A stretch of DNA of 64,000 bases from Isoetes taiwanensis (lineage: Eukaryota > Streptophyta > Lycopodiopsida > Isoetales > Isoetaceae), in assembly GCA_021234155.1 (NCBI GenBank), contig JAJEKV010000148.1:43691-107690 (forward strand), written 5' to 3'. The notes under the pieces are model-generated. The model did not search any database. It worked only from the letters and a program-made list of their open reading frames with translations, and was not told where the DNA came from. Positions 10,186-21,800 of this stretch are shown here, in pieces (position 1 is the first letter of the stretch; each line of letters opens with the position of its first letter). The position numbers were made by a program, and so were the translations under genes.

Positions 10186-10800
10186 TACAAGGCCCTTATT
10201 TGACCTCAAAAAAACTCTAATGGTGTTGTTTTTTGAGGTGTAGTTTATAATCAGGTGTAGTTTTTAAGTAGTCGTTTTTTATGGAAGTATAGTTTTTTGA
10301 AGTGTGGTTTATAAGGAGGTATAGTTTTTAAGTGGTTGTTTTTTAATGAAGTATAGTTTTCTAAAGTGGTATGATTTTTTTTTAACGAGGTGTTGTTTTT
10401 TGAGGTGTCGTTTATAAGTGGGTGTAGTTTTTAAATAGCTGTTTTTTAAAGAAGTATGGTTTTTGGAAGTGTGGTTTATAAGCGGGTGTAGTTTTTAAGT
10501 GGCTGTTTTTTAATGAAGTATGGTTTTCTGAAGTGGTGTAGTTTATAACTAGGTGTAGTTTTTAAGAAGATATTTTTAAGGAAGTATGATTTTTTTGGTG
10601 TGGTTTATATAACTAGGTATAGTTTTTACGTAGCTATTTTTTAAAGTAAGTATGGTTTTTTGAGGTGTGGTTTTTAAGTAGGTGTAGTTTTTAAGTGGCT
10701 GTTTTTTTACAGAAGTGTGATTTTCTGAAGTGGCGTATTTTTACGCAGCTATTTCTTAAGGAAGTATGGTTTTTTTGAGGTTATTTCTTAAGCAAAGCAC
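10186..10800. mobile_element. GT-rich degenerate repeat array with shared terminus
   Basis: It begins GGCCCTTATTTGACCTC and AAAAAAACTCTAATG, the inverted counterpart of the edge at 2,730-2,763. Inside are about nine degenerate units built from GGTGTAGTTTTTAAGTGGCTG, GAAGTATGGTTTTCTGAAG and similar words. There are no ORFs. It is probably a member of the same non-coding element family as 2,500-2,765. Confidence 0.5.
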
Positions 10801-10892
10801 CACCACTTGGAATATTGTTTGTGTGCTCAACTTTGGGAATGTATCGTATTGTTTTCCATTCGTGAAAAATAACTTCAACGGTTAGATCCAAC

Positions 10893-11275
10893 CACTACAA
10901 GAGAATGAGCATTTTTGTCAGAAAAATCGTCAGACTGTCTAGAGAGATTTTTGCCTGATGTACAGGCTGACGAACGTACTGACGATTACTATTTTGATGC
11001 TTGTCCTGACGATACTACGTCAGACATATTGTCACATAAATCATCAGAAGCCTTCGTCAGGTTAAGCGTCATATTAATCGTCAGAATATACGTCAAATAT
11101 GTATTGTCAGAAAAAGCGTCAGATTTTGCGTCAGAATGTGCGTCAGAATGTGCGTCAGAATAACCGTCAAAATAATCGTCAGAAAATGCATCAGATATCA
11201 CGTCAGATATATCATCAGATTTTGCGTCAGACTATTCGTCAGATATTGCATCAGACTAATCGTCAGATGGTGCTT
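10893..11275 (+). mobile_element. CACTA (En/Spm-like) left end with phased subterminal repeats
   Basis: The terminus CACTACAAGAG starts at 10,893 and matches the general plant CACTA terminal repeat. Directly inside is an array of CGTCAGA followed by five variable bases. From 11,106 to 11,262 fourteen successive cores are exactly 12 bp apart; upstream the array is mixed in orientation (CTGACGA). En/Spm elements carry 12-bp subterminal binding sites for their own protein, so this is read as the same device. The array is open in several frames only because 12 is a multiple of three. No transposase gene follows. Confidence 0.75.
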
Positions 11276-11279
11276 TTCT

Positions 11280-11362
11280 AGGCGCTATTACAATTTTAGT
11301 TATAACATTTCATTGAACAGTAGCGCTATTACAATTTTAGTTATAACATTTCATTCAACAGT
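11280..11362. repeat. Tandem duplication, about 42 bp
   Basis: GCGCTATTACAATTTTAGTT and the following ATAACATTTCATTGAACAGT appear twice in direct succession with one base difference. Confidence 0.8.
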
Positions 11363-11660
11363 ATATTTTAGATGAAATTTGATGTTTCACAAAGCTCCTC
11401 GATTTGTCTAATGATGTATTATTTAATTAAGCTTGATTTAGTTCCGGGAGTGCCGGGGAAGGGGGAGGGGGATAATTTCCATCCCTAGCTAGTATTGTAG
11501 GTTTGAGCTAACGTGGACCCCATATTTATACGTTTATGGGACACCTAAGAATCTACCCAATAGACTTACAATACTATATTCATACAGTAACTTGTCGTAG
11601 CTTTGCATGCATGTTCAAAAATGGTGCACCTAGTTATCTATAACAGCAACCACATTTCGT

Positions 11661-14600
11661 CCTCCGAAACGTAAACCCTATGTGTTTCTAGGTTATTGTA
11701 GGGTTTATGTTATGGAGGTCGAGTTTTGGTCATTTGTACTTGGAACAAGGTCAAGAAGTTGCAGTTGAAGACACAAAGCAATAGGAACTGAGGGACATGG
11801 GTTTGGATCTATTTTCCTTCCATTCGAAGTCAAGAGGTGGCATGCAGAGATAAACTGATTCTTGAGTATTGATTGCTCGCACTAATAGAGAAAAGTTGTT
11901 GGGAAGCAATGGCAAAAATCTTGGCCAATTATGAACTCAGGTCCTTGAGATATTCGAGTTCAAAGTCGGGACAAAATTTGGTCAATGAAAGTCAAACTAC
12001 AAACAATAATTAAAAATGAGGATTTTGAGTTGCCAATGGAGTTTTTGATAAATTTCAAAGCCGAGATGTGCCAAAAGGAGCTGTGATATGGGGAAAGTGG
12101 TCAAATTGCAATTTGGATCACAAGAAGTATTTTTTGCGCATTGATTTGCACAAAACAGTCAAGAACAATCTCAGACAACATGCAAAAGTCTACAATATGA
12201 GTTTGGAGAAGGGGGAAGAAATAGGGGCGAGCAATGGTAATAGACATACATCATACAAATGGAATTTATGGATCCTTGATGTAAATTGGAGACAATAAAT
12301 AAGATATGGCCATATGAATGTTTTGACCAAGGATTAGGGTGTAAGACCTCGAGACAAGAAATATAAGGATAAGGGCTAGAAGTGGTGAAATTAAGTGACT
12401 CAAGGGGTTATATACGAAAAAATAGATAAGATAATTTTTTACGTCCACGGGAACCCAACGGGTTATGGGACGGCACATGCAAGGGCAACAACCCATCTAA
12501 AACTTGGGGACTAGGCCCCATCACCAAACACAATAACCAAATATTAAAAGGCAAAAAGTGCTTCAAAAGTGGATTTATGGCATGATAAGAACGAAAGGGG
12601 TAAAATAGGATATGGAGGTAGAAATGAGGGAAATGGCTAGGAATGTGGAACCAAATACCATGAGGTCTTCCAAATTTGAAGTTGTTGACTTCTAAATTTG
12701 ATGTTGGACCCTGCGTGGCATGTCAGAGCCCACGTCGCATGTTGGAGCATGTTGTAACATGGCAAATTGGTGATGTGGACATGATGACTTGGATTTGCAG
12801 TAAATATGACAACCTTTGGAATTTTTGGTAGAGGACTTTGGCAAGGGATAGAATTAAAGAGCTGACTACCATGTAGTTCAAATATGGCCCTAGACTCAAA
12901 CATGCCACCAGGGTCATAAAAATGCTCTTTCAAATGATTTTTTTGGGGATGAAATATGATTTTGTAACTAAGCATTTTATTAACTTCAAATAGAAAATGG
13001 CTAGGCCAATTGTTTTGGAAAAAGGAGATAAGTTAGTGTTTTTTCAAGTGCCCCTAGATTCCCTCGCCAATTCCTTTATGTCGAACATTGGAAGATGTCT
13101 CGTTTCTTGCAGAAATGATTAGCCATCATGTCCACATCATCCATATCTTGCCATGTGGCCCAAACACCCCACATCACCCCATGAAAAACCAATGTCCTAC
13201 TCCATTTGTAGTTGGCCTTGCTTATTTGGCATGTCATTGGAGTGCCACATCGTCATATTCCATGTCAACATTTACAAATTTCCATTTTTCCATTTACACT
13301 TGCCGAATCATCATGCCATTTTGCCAAGTCATCCCCACATTTTAGCAACTCATTGGAACATGTCACGCGTTACGAACAATAAGTTCTGCCATGGGGGAAA
13401 ATTAAAAATTGTAACTTTGTCACATGCATGAAAATGAAAATATGAATCGAGTAAGCCTGTCATGAGGTTTGGACCTGGCATGTGTTATCGGAGCCTCATT
13501 ATCTCCATTTTTTATTTTTATTTTATTTTTTTTCATAATTACTTCATGTCGTACTCTATATACTATAACTAACCACTTGAAAATTGAAGATTCATGCTAG
13601 AAATTCTATTGTTGATTAGGTAGTATATCTCATCATGAAACATCCAAATGTACACACATATATCCAAAATTGTATAAGACGATGCTTCTTCAAATTAAGA
13701 GTATTTTGCCAAAAACATATAAAATGATGCCTCCCCAAAATTAAGAGTATTTGGCCTTCTACCACGGGTCCATGTTGCATTTTTGTTTGTAGTGCACATT
13801 AAGCACTACAGATAATGTGATACCCCCCAAACACATTTTTATGAACATGCATCTTTCTCAATCTACAAATTGTATCATATGCATAATGTCATTGTTTTGC
13901 CTTCGAACAAGCCCCCAATTTGAATGGGTGAATTCCCTTGGCTAAAATCTTCAGATCCCTTGTTAAATATGACTAGTAAACGTGCATAGTTTTTATATAA
14001 AAAATAATGTCGCACATAGTTTTTATATTGAAAAATTGCAACATCACATCTAGTATTTAAATTTGTGTGACCAAGTTTTAGTATGAGATGTTTATATTTG
14101 AATGTCCAAAGTGTGCCCATGTAAAGCAATGATTACAATTTGATAAATGTTAATGCCTGTGTATGCATATCCAGCCATGCCATAGCAGCCCATGGTGCTA
14201 TAACAAACCAGTGCTCTAGCATCTATAGGCAATTGCTAAAGCATATTACTTGCAAAGATGTCACATTGTAGGTAAGAGTATTAATTTGGACTCGGCACAC
14301 TTTGTGCTATTATTATTATGGGTGTCATTGTTGAGAACTTGGGCGAATGCCTTGCGTTAGGAAAAATAGTTTAATAGTTTCCATTGCCTTTATAGGATAT
14401 AAAAACTAATACTGGTGTATTTCTAACCTTTGAAAACCTTCTGTCACTTCTGGATATCGATTTAGGGCATGTATAAACCTTTAGGTTAAAAATTGATTAT
14501 GGCCAGGACATGGTGCCGACAGTTCCAAACCCCATTCTGTCAGTTCCTATTGCTTCGTGTTTTCAATTGCAGCTTCTCGACCATGTCCCATGTGCAACCA

Positions 14601-14670
14601 ACTAAAACTCGACCTCCATAATGTAAACCCTTCAATAACCTAGCAACACACAGGGTTTATGCTTTGGAGG
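11661..14670. mobile_element. ~3-kb segment bounded by ~150-bp inverted repeats
   Basis: 11,661-11,810 and 14,519-14,670 are inverted copies of each other, sharing for example TTATGGAGGTCGAGTTTT and AAGCAATAGGAACTGA, with roughly three quarters identity by eye. The interior holds no recognisable transposase, only short open frames (for example 12,068-12,298) and a block (12,650-13,430) related to the flank of the satellite at 19 kb. It is possibly a non-autonomous DNA transposon with long termini, but no target-site duplication was found. Confidence 0.5.
12690..13430. repeat. Sequence related to the 18-19.6 kb satellite locus
   Basis: 12,715-12,775 contains GCATGTTGGAGC and GAGCCCACGT, the words of the 19-bp satellite monomer, but in unamplified form. 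13,107-13,210 (CATATCTTGCCATGT, CACATCACCCCATG) resembles 19,379-19,445, and 13,215-13,270 resembles both 19,180-19,235 and 19,485-19,545. Confidence 0.6.
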
Positions 14671-15889
14671 CCATATCCAGTCAGATTCGGCCAGGATCTT
14701 GCACAATGTCATGACGTAGAGGGAGGGTGTTGATGCCAAAAGACGGATGCTAGCATGTAGTGATTTTTGCCCGCATGCTAGCACATATGCAAAAGCAGTT
14801 TGATGCATTCGCTTTGTTTTGTGTTCACATTGAGATGTAGGTGAATTTGGATAAACAAAAAATCATGGCAATGGGGGTTCTTAAGTAGGAATTTCAGTTG
14901 CAATATAATGGAGAGGTGGGACCTCCCACTCCCAGCACTGATGGACAAAGAAGAGACGCTTACAGATGTAGCGAAAGCTATAAAAGAGATGATAATTAGA
15001 CACCGGGGGGTGCACAAAGAGAAGGGTCTGATAATCTGAGAAGCACGGGCCGAATTAATCGAAAGGCCCACAAAGGACGACTCAAAAGTTGTTGATAACG
15101 ATGCATCAGGTATGGCCAAAAGAAGCCAACTAAAAGCACGATCGGGCGGGTAAAAAAGAACAAGTGAAGCCCGCTAGAAGGCTATATAATCATGTGCGTC
15201 TGTTTGTTGGCAGCACCCTAATTTTTGGGAGCTCGCAGGATGCTACACAAGTCCGGGGTGCATATTCACACGGGGGGTTACTCCGGGCAACGAGAGCTGT
15301 CGGATGGGCATATTTGCCCTTTATTCCAAGATCTGGACCGTATATAACAATCCTCGTTTGTGGGGTATGCATGTACAAGTTTTTGTATACTGTATATTAA
15401 GGTTTGCAAAATACTATAAGGTTTGAGAGAATGTACTTAATGGTGTTAATTTTGTACATGTATTGTAAATATATTTTGAGGCTCTCGCCGCCCCTAATGT
15501 GAACCCCGATGTGAATATGCACCCAAACCAAAGGGGTTTGAAGGGGATTTAATTTAAAGGTAATGTAATGGTTTAATGTAATGGTTTAATTTAATTTAAT
15601 ATAATGGTTTTGTTATAGGTTAAAAATTTTTGCCTTCTGGGCAAAGAACAAACAACGACGGACTTCACACTTGGATGAGTTCGTTGAGTTTAACCTACCA
15701 TTATGAACAACAGTTTAGTAAAGTAAAACTAATGGCAACGATATTTGTCATTATTGGGGCTTGTGCTTTTTAGTCCCAATTTGCTAGAGGAGCTACTTGC
15801 AAAATGAGAAGGCTTCCTATTGTGAAATGTAAATATGAAGCACAACAAAATTGGAACCAAGTATGTATATATGTGTAATCCATAGTTTT
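14671..15889. other. No gene recognised
   Basis: A plus-strand stretch near 14,940-15,110 has exon-like composition (DKEETLTDVAKAIKEM) but is interrupted by a stop and unrecognised. 15,540-15,620 is a simple TAATGGTTTAATTTAA repeat. Nothing else is supported. Confidence 0.4.
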
Positions 15890-17225
15890 AACAAATGACT
15901 GAATATATTCTCCACCATCCCCATTGGGTGCATAAAAACATCATCATGTACTCAGTAGAAAGCAAAGTAATAGCCCGGTTGTTCAAAAACGCATGGAATA
16001 TATTTTGTCCAACACACAATGGCTTCCACGGGTTGCCTCTTGTCCCTATGGTAAATGCGAATGGATTGAAAAGCCATGCTACAGTGAGATAAGATAACAT
16101 GTATTGCTTTTCGTTCATGCCATGTAAATTTAGCAAGGCATAAATAAAATTGCCCACCAATAGGTCTGCATTATGTCACCACACTTCGCTTGTCTTAAAT
16201 CTATGGAAGAAACCTAGGAAAATATTTGTTGAGTAATTAGATACCAGGTGATGAGAAAAAAAAAGAAGCTTGGGGATCGATGCCACCATTCATTTCCCAT
16301 ATGAGTCAATAAGAGCATTTCCAACAAGCATATCTCGAATCCAAGTTTACGCATATAGCATAAGAATGAATCCACTTTGTCCCCCGACAAGACTTACGTG
16401 TTTGTGAACATGCCAACGATATCGACACGGTGACATTATTTGGCATAAGACGCCTCCATCTCGGGGTAAAATATGAATTGTCTCCTTGGGATTTCCTTGC
16501 CCAAAAAAACGATGATAGGATTGAATTCCATGAAACCAGATTCCTCCCCGCATTTTATCAAAAATTGCGGACCTTCTTAGACCATCCGCATATGGTGTAC
16601 AAGTTCATAAGGGCGGTTGCTAGAACAATACCGAATGAAGGCCGGACTTTAATGCAGGAGTGTATACGTTTGCCTTGTGCCAATGCCTCTTGAGAAATGC
16701 ATGCTTCCACCACACCGAATAGGTTACCTTGTCCGGTAGTATGCCTTCCAATTGCATTTCGTGAAAGTATGATAATGCTTTCCGCCATCCCCGATTTAGA
16801 ATAAAATACAATCATTGAGGTCCACTTAAACTATGTTCTTATTTTGCATTCTACAAAAAAGCTTTCTACGTATTCCAGAACACCTAATTTGCTATACATA
16901 TTGAGGATTGCATTCCCAACAATTTCATAGGAGTCAAAGTCACTAATTATAATGTAAGCATGGAAAAACTTGCCTTTTGCAAGACTCCCAAATCTCGTGC
17001 ATGCATCAAAAATGGTCCCAAATGCAGGCTTATCTGGGATCACCTCATCAAGCTGCATTTGATGGAAAAGTTCAACAGCATCCTTGGCAAGCCCATGTCG
17101 ACAATAAATCCCCAACATAATTGTCCAGGAAAAAACGTTTTGCTTCATGCATATCTCCACAGTTGCCATACATCATAGCCAAATGATTTCCACAAACATA
17201 TCTTTCACAAGGCCACTACGAACGA
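15890..17225 (-). pseudogene. PLS-class pentatricopeptide repeat (PPR) protein, pseudogene
   Basis: On the minus strand 17,169-16,831 reads VFSWTIMLGIYCRHGLAKDA, ELFHQMQLDEVIPDKPAFG, TIFDACTRFGSLAKGKFFHA and GNAILNMYSKLG. After a frameshift, 16,815-16,558 reads LFGVVEACISQEALAQGKRI, then TALMNLYTICG. These are successive P, L and S type PPR motifs of the kind found in organelle RNA-editing factors. A third piece (16,553-16,347) continues with FFGQGNPKETI. Further down, 16,110-15,890 has a weak match in spacing to a DYW tail (NNRAITLLSTEY), which is uncertain. Frameshifts and missing segments make this non-functional. The 5' part, including a targeting peptide, is not present. Confidence 0.75.
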
Positions 17226-17879
17226 CGTGAGCATGAATGTGTTTGCCTTTAGGTAAACTGTGGGTATTGCTTAGCTTCATTTTCTTCGGCTTCACCCTCT
17301 CTTATTATGGCCTCTGAAACATCAGTTTCACCTGAAAAGATTGTAAACCTCAGAAGATCGAACCCGCAAAGATGGCGAATACGGAGCCCCCGGATCCGCC
17401 GACAAAATATCTTGCTTTTTGACCCGTAAGAGATGATGCATTGGATAAATGTTCCTCGGCCAAGATGCTCGGTCGCACCAAAGCAACAAAGGATGAACCC
17501 GATCAAACCGATTAACCTCAGATCGGACCAAATCCGGAGGCAACCAGACTTGGTATGCAAGAACTAACCCGACATAGCCACGAAGCAAATTAGGCCCATA
17601 ACCCCTCAAACCCTAAAATGGGTTCTCTCGAGCCTTGCATGTCGAGCAGAATGTGATAAAATAAGAAAAATACAATATAATAACGAAATATATGATATTT
17701 GGATCTAAACCATTGGATGTAGGCATCAAAATTAGTTCAGGCGTATGCGCACTCTAGATATACTAATTAGTATGGCTCATCAAATACATCCACGAAATCA
17801 TATAAAAACCTTAGGAAAAAAAGTACAAAAATACAAAAGAAACCCCCTGTTATTATGCTACATATTCTATTCTATTCTA
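17226..17879. other. No gene recognised
   Basis: Contains short open frames on the minus strand with no recognisable family, then AT-rich sequence ending in a TATTC run at 17,868-17,882. Confidence 0.4.
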
Positions 17880-18165
17880 TTCAGGTGTATGAATCCTACA
17901 AATATCTGGGCTTGACGGTTCATTGAAATCATAGATGGAATACATGTATATCTTTATGTGCGTTGCAAAGCCAATGTAGAAAGATTCACATGTGGTAAAG
18001 GCCTTTGAAAATACAACTCTTTTTTGCTCTTGTACAGTCAGTAGTGTTGTATGGTTCTGATGTCTGGGGACCGGGTTTGCCAAAGGGGTTATGGGATGAC
18101 ATTGAGAAAGTATTGAAGAATCCACTTCGGCATCATCCCCTTGGGATCTATATGACGAGTTCCAA
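17880..18165 (+). pseudogene. LINE reverse transcriptase C-terminal fragment
   Basis: VYESYKYLGLTVH (from about 17,886) is the conserved YKYLG segment after the RT palm in non-LTR retrotransposons. Further on, KIQLFFALVQSVVLYGSDVW, GPGL and WDDIEKVLKN match the region that follows, also seen in the LINE at 24,310-24,400 (VWGPR...WNDLEQVQKAFL). The fragment runs straight into the 19-bp satellite. Confidence 0.7.
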
Positions 18166-19170
18166 CATGCCACCTAGGCTCAAACATGCCAAGGTGGCTC
18201 AAGCACGCCACCTAGGTTCTAACATGCCACCTAGGCTCCAACATGCCAAGGTGGCTCCAACATGCCATGCCACCTAGGCTCAAACATGCCAAGATGGCTC
18301 AAACATGCCATGCGGGCTCCAACATGCCACTAGGCTCAAACATGGCAAAGTGGCTCAAGCACGCCACCTAGGCTCCAACATGCCAAGGTGGCTCAAACAT
18401 GCCACCTAGACTCCAACATGGCATCTAGACTCTAATATGCACCTAGGCTCCTGCATGCCACCTAGGCTCCAAAATGCCACCCAACATGACAAAGGTGGCT
18501 CAAACATGCCCCTTGAGGCTCAACATGCCACCTTGGCATGTTGGAGCCTAGGTGGCATGTTGGAACCCACGATGGCATGTTTGAGCCACCTTGGCATGTT
18601 TGAGTTTAGGTGGCATGTTGAAGCCCGCGTGGCATGTTTGAGCCACCTTGGCATGTTTGAGCCAAGATGGCATGTTGACCTAGGTGGCACGTTGGAACCC
18701 ATTGACATGTTTGGCGTAGGCATGTTGGAGCCTAGGTGGCATGTTTGAGCCATCTTGGCATGTTTGAGCCACCTTGGCATGTTAGAGCCTAGGTGGCATG
18801 TTGGAGTCTAGGTGGCATGGTGGAGCCTAGGTGGCATGTTGGAGCCTAGGTGGCATGTTAGAACCTAGGTGGCGTGCTTGAGCCACCTTGGCATGTTTGA
18901 GCCTAGGTGGCATGTTGGAGCCCGCATGGCATGTTTGAGCCACCTTGGCATGCTAGTTGGCATGTTGGAGCCATCTTGGCATGTTTGAGCCACCTTGGCA
19001 TGGTTGAGCCTAGGTGGCATGTTGGAGCCTGCATGGCATGTTTGAGCTAGCTTGGCATGTTTGAGCCTAGGTGGCATGTTGGAGCTAGGTGGCATGTTGG
19101 AGCCCACGTGGCATGATTGAGCCACCTTGGCATGTTTGAGCCTAGGTGGCATGTTGGAGTCTAGGTCTAG
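18165..19170. repeat. 19-bp bipartite satellite with central inversion
   Basis: Two alternating 19-bp monomers, GGCATGTTGGAGCCTAGGT and GGCATGTTTGAGCCACCTT, make up most of the block. Left of about 18,535 they are in reverse-complement orientation, and right of it in forward orientation, so the block is a large imperfect inverted repeat (about 370 and 620 bp arms). Open frames on both strands with a 19-residue period (MPPRLKHAKVAQ...) are a consequence of 19 bp times three and are not taken as genes. Confidence 0.9.
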
Positions 19171-19585
19171 TCAAAACTTGACCTTGCTTACTTGGTATGC
19201 CATGTCACCACAGAGTGCCACATCATCTTTTCCATGCTGTTTGGTGGTGCTACAAGGGTAACGACATGCACTGTCAAATCCTGGCCACTTGTGGTAAGGA
19301 GAGCAGTCCATAACATGAACACTACATGTTTTGCATCGAGATGGAGACAAACACGCCCGAGAGTTTGCATATGGTCATTAAGATGTCCATGTCACCCATA
19401 TCTTGCCATGTCATCAAAACTTTGCCACATCACCCCATGGAAAACCAAAGTTGCATATTTTTGGATTTTTGGGCTAGTCAAAAGTTGGCCTTGGTTATTT
19501 AGCATGACATGTCAAATGGCATGCCACATCATCATGTGCATATCAACTGTGACTTCTCAGCCTGGTCAAAATTTGGTATTGCTTA
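19171..19585. repeat. Satellite flank shared with 13.1-13.4 kb
   Basis: Contains two diverged copies of GTCAAAACTTGACCTTGCTT and GGTATGCCATGTCAC...GTGCCACATCATC-like sequence (19,175 and 19,475), and a segment matching 13,107-13,210. Confidence 0.6.
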
Positions 19586-21105
19586 GAGAGCTAAGTTTGG
19601 TAAGTGTACGCCTAACTTAGATAAGATTAGCTCAAATTAGCAATACTACATATATAAAGTTTCATCTTTGGTTTCATCTTAAAGTGATGGTTTAAGCAAA
19701 CTTTTATCAGTTTATCAACATGATGGTTTATTTATACGTAGAAATTTTCTTTCATGCTTTGTGTTCGCTTTGTGCCAGATGATCCTTGCTATCACATGAC
19801 ATGTGCGACAATGCCATTACACCCCCGAAATATCACTTCTCTATGATTTTGGCGTAGGTGGGCCGGAAAAGGAGGGATTCCAAATTTTTTTCTCTATGTT
19901 CTGAGGCGTTCTTCTCTTTTGTGGTTGCTGTTCATGGTCGGAAATAGCAGGTGTATAGCAGGTGTTGGCTTCACGGGGGCTGCTAAGAACAGCCCGATGG
20001 AGGCGCTCGGATGCCCTGCCTCTACCCAGATCGGCCTGCCTCTGCCCAAATCGGCCTACAATGGCATGCTTGGCGGATTCCTGTTTCTTCTTGCTTCTTG
20101 GTGGATGCCCTTGATTTAGCATATTCTGGACATCATACCTTCATCAAATGGACATAAAAAAACATTAACACATGGAGACATTAACACATGCGACAATGCC
20201 AAAAACACACACACATATAAAAAATTGTGTGAGACAAAGCCAATTAAAGAAAATACCATAAAAAATTGTAAGAAAGTCACTTAAAAAGAAAATACCAAAC
20301 GAACAGTCGAGATGTGGTCTTAATTAACGGCTTGGATTTTGATCCAGAGCCTATTGTTCTATTGGTCGACCGAAGAATTCCCGCCTTGCCGCTTTGCATG
20401 CCATGTCTGTTCCCGCCTTCGTCTTCCTCATCCTCCAGCATTCTTCATCCTCTTCTTCGGCCTCTGCATATCCGCTCTCTGCTGTGGTCGCTGGCACTTG
20501 TGCAAAGAATTCGGATCTTGGCAAACTAATCGGCAGGATACTTCAGTGCATAGGAAAGAAGAGCCATTGGAACAGACATGGCATACAAAGCGGCAACATC
20601 ATCCTTGTTTTCCAGCATGGCTTTACTGTCCTTGTTCACATCCTTGTTCTTCTTTTCCACAGTAAAGCCACATTCCAACAAATAAAGTGGTTGCAGTTGT
20701 GGATAAGATAGTGGGAATAATGCAGGGCTCCAGATTAGGGGGGTTCCTCCCCAGAATTTCCGATCGAAGTTGTTAAAATCCGGTTTCTTTAATAAATGCC
20801 GGCAAAATTTCTGGTCAAAATTTAGTAAAATCCTTGTTAAATCTGGTAAATTAGAGGATATTTTCTGAAAAATCCGGTAAGTACCAACAAAGCACGGCAT
20901 TTTTCCGGTTTAAGCAAAATCTAATCTGGAGGCCTGGAATAATGGCAGCTAAGTGGGAATAATGGCATTACAGATACTCAAGCAGCCACTTTATATCCAT
21001 TTTGAGTCATCTTGATTAAGGTATTGAAATCGACTGTTGTTTTGGAGCCCTCAAATCGAAGGGGAAATATGTTAGGAAATTGAGTATGAAATTGAGTTAT
21101 TCTTA
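19586..21105. other. No gene recognised
   Basis: A GC-richer patch at 19,840-20,110 and another at 20,315-20,640 have open frames on several strands but no recognisable protein. 20,740-20,930 repeats TTAAATCCGGT/CCGGTAA words in an imperfect local repeat. Confidence 0.4.
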
Positions 21106-21800
21106 AGTTTTCCTCTTTCCAACATCATGTTGTTTTTACACCCACATCCTTTATAAAAAAAACAATTCATCATGTTGTTTTTAAACAGTGTCATTTAGAA
21201 CCGCGTCCTTTATTATGCTTCTAAAACCACGACATATATTGTTTTGGAAAAACAACACCTAAAGGTCTTTAATTTTATAAAGAGCTACATGTGATTTATA
21301 TGTAAAATTATATATCAAAATTCCTTCTCATCAGAAAAACATTATTGAAAAACAACAGCTATTCTTGAGTAACCACATATCATTTTTCGTGAAAATCAAC
21401 ACATGGAAACAACATAGCTAAGAAAAAAACCCAGAAACCTACGTGTAGTTTCTAGCAAAGTCGGACAAAATTCTTTACGTGGTTTTTCAGTGTTGTTTTT
21501 TTGCAAAACAACAGTTAAAAGCAACATGTGGACCTTTTAAGTTTATTGAGAACGACATGTCTACTTTTTAGGAAAACAACACTTGAAAACTATAGCTACT
21601 TTTAAAAAACAACATGTAGAAACACATGTTAATTTCTACGCGTAGATAATTTTGACAAAATTCTACGTGTAGACTTTTTCCGAAAAAAACTACATGTATA
21701 AAAATTTTGCTAAAAACTACACGTCATTTCTAGCAAATCCGGACAAAAAACAACACGTAGTTTTTTGGTGTTGTTTTTTTACAAAAAAGACACTGAAAAA
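21106..21800. repeat. A-rich degenerate array (AAAAACAACATGT words)
   Basis: Irregularly repeated AAAACAACACG, ACTACATGTAG and AAACATGTTGTTTTT words over nearly 700 bp, with no ORF of note. It resembles in style, and partly in reverse complement, the GT-rich arrays at 2.5 and 10.2 kb. Confidence 0.5.

Noticed and set aside
10910-11270. CRISPR-like array
   Set aside because: Spacers are five bases, repeats seven, the context is a plant transposon terminus, and no cas genes are present.
10915-11281. Repeat-peptide ORFs over the GTCAGA array
   Set aside because: A 12-bp period is in frame with codons, so open frames on both strands are automatic.
13781-13795. CACTA right terminus (TTTGTAGTG)
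   Set aside because: No phased subterminal array beside it and no matching 3-bp duplication with the left end at 10,893.
18437-19152. ORFs of 86-103 codons in the 19-bp satellite
   Set aside because: Open on both strands because of the repeat; no start context or family signal.
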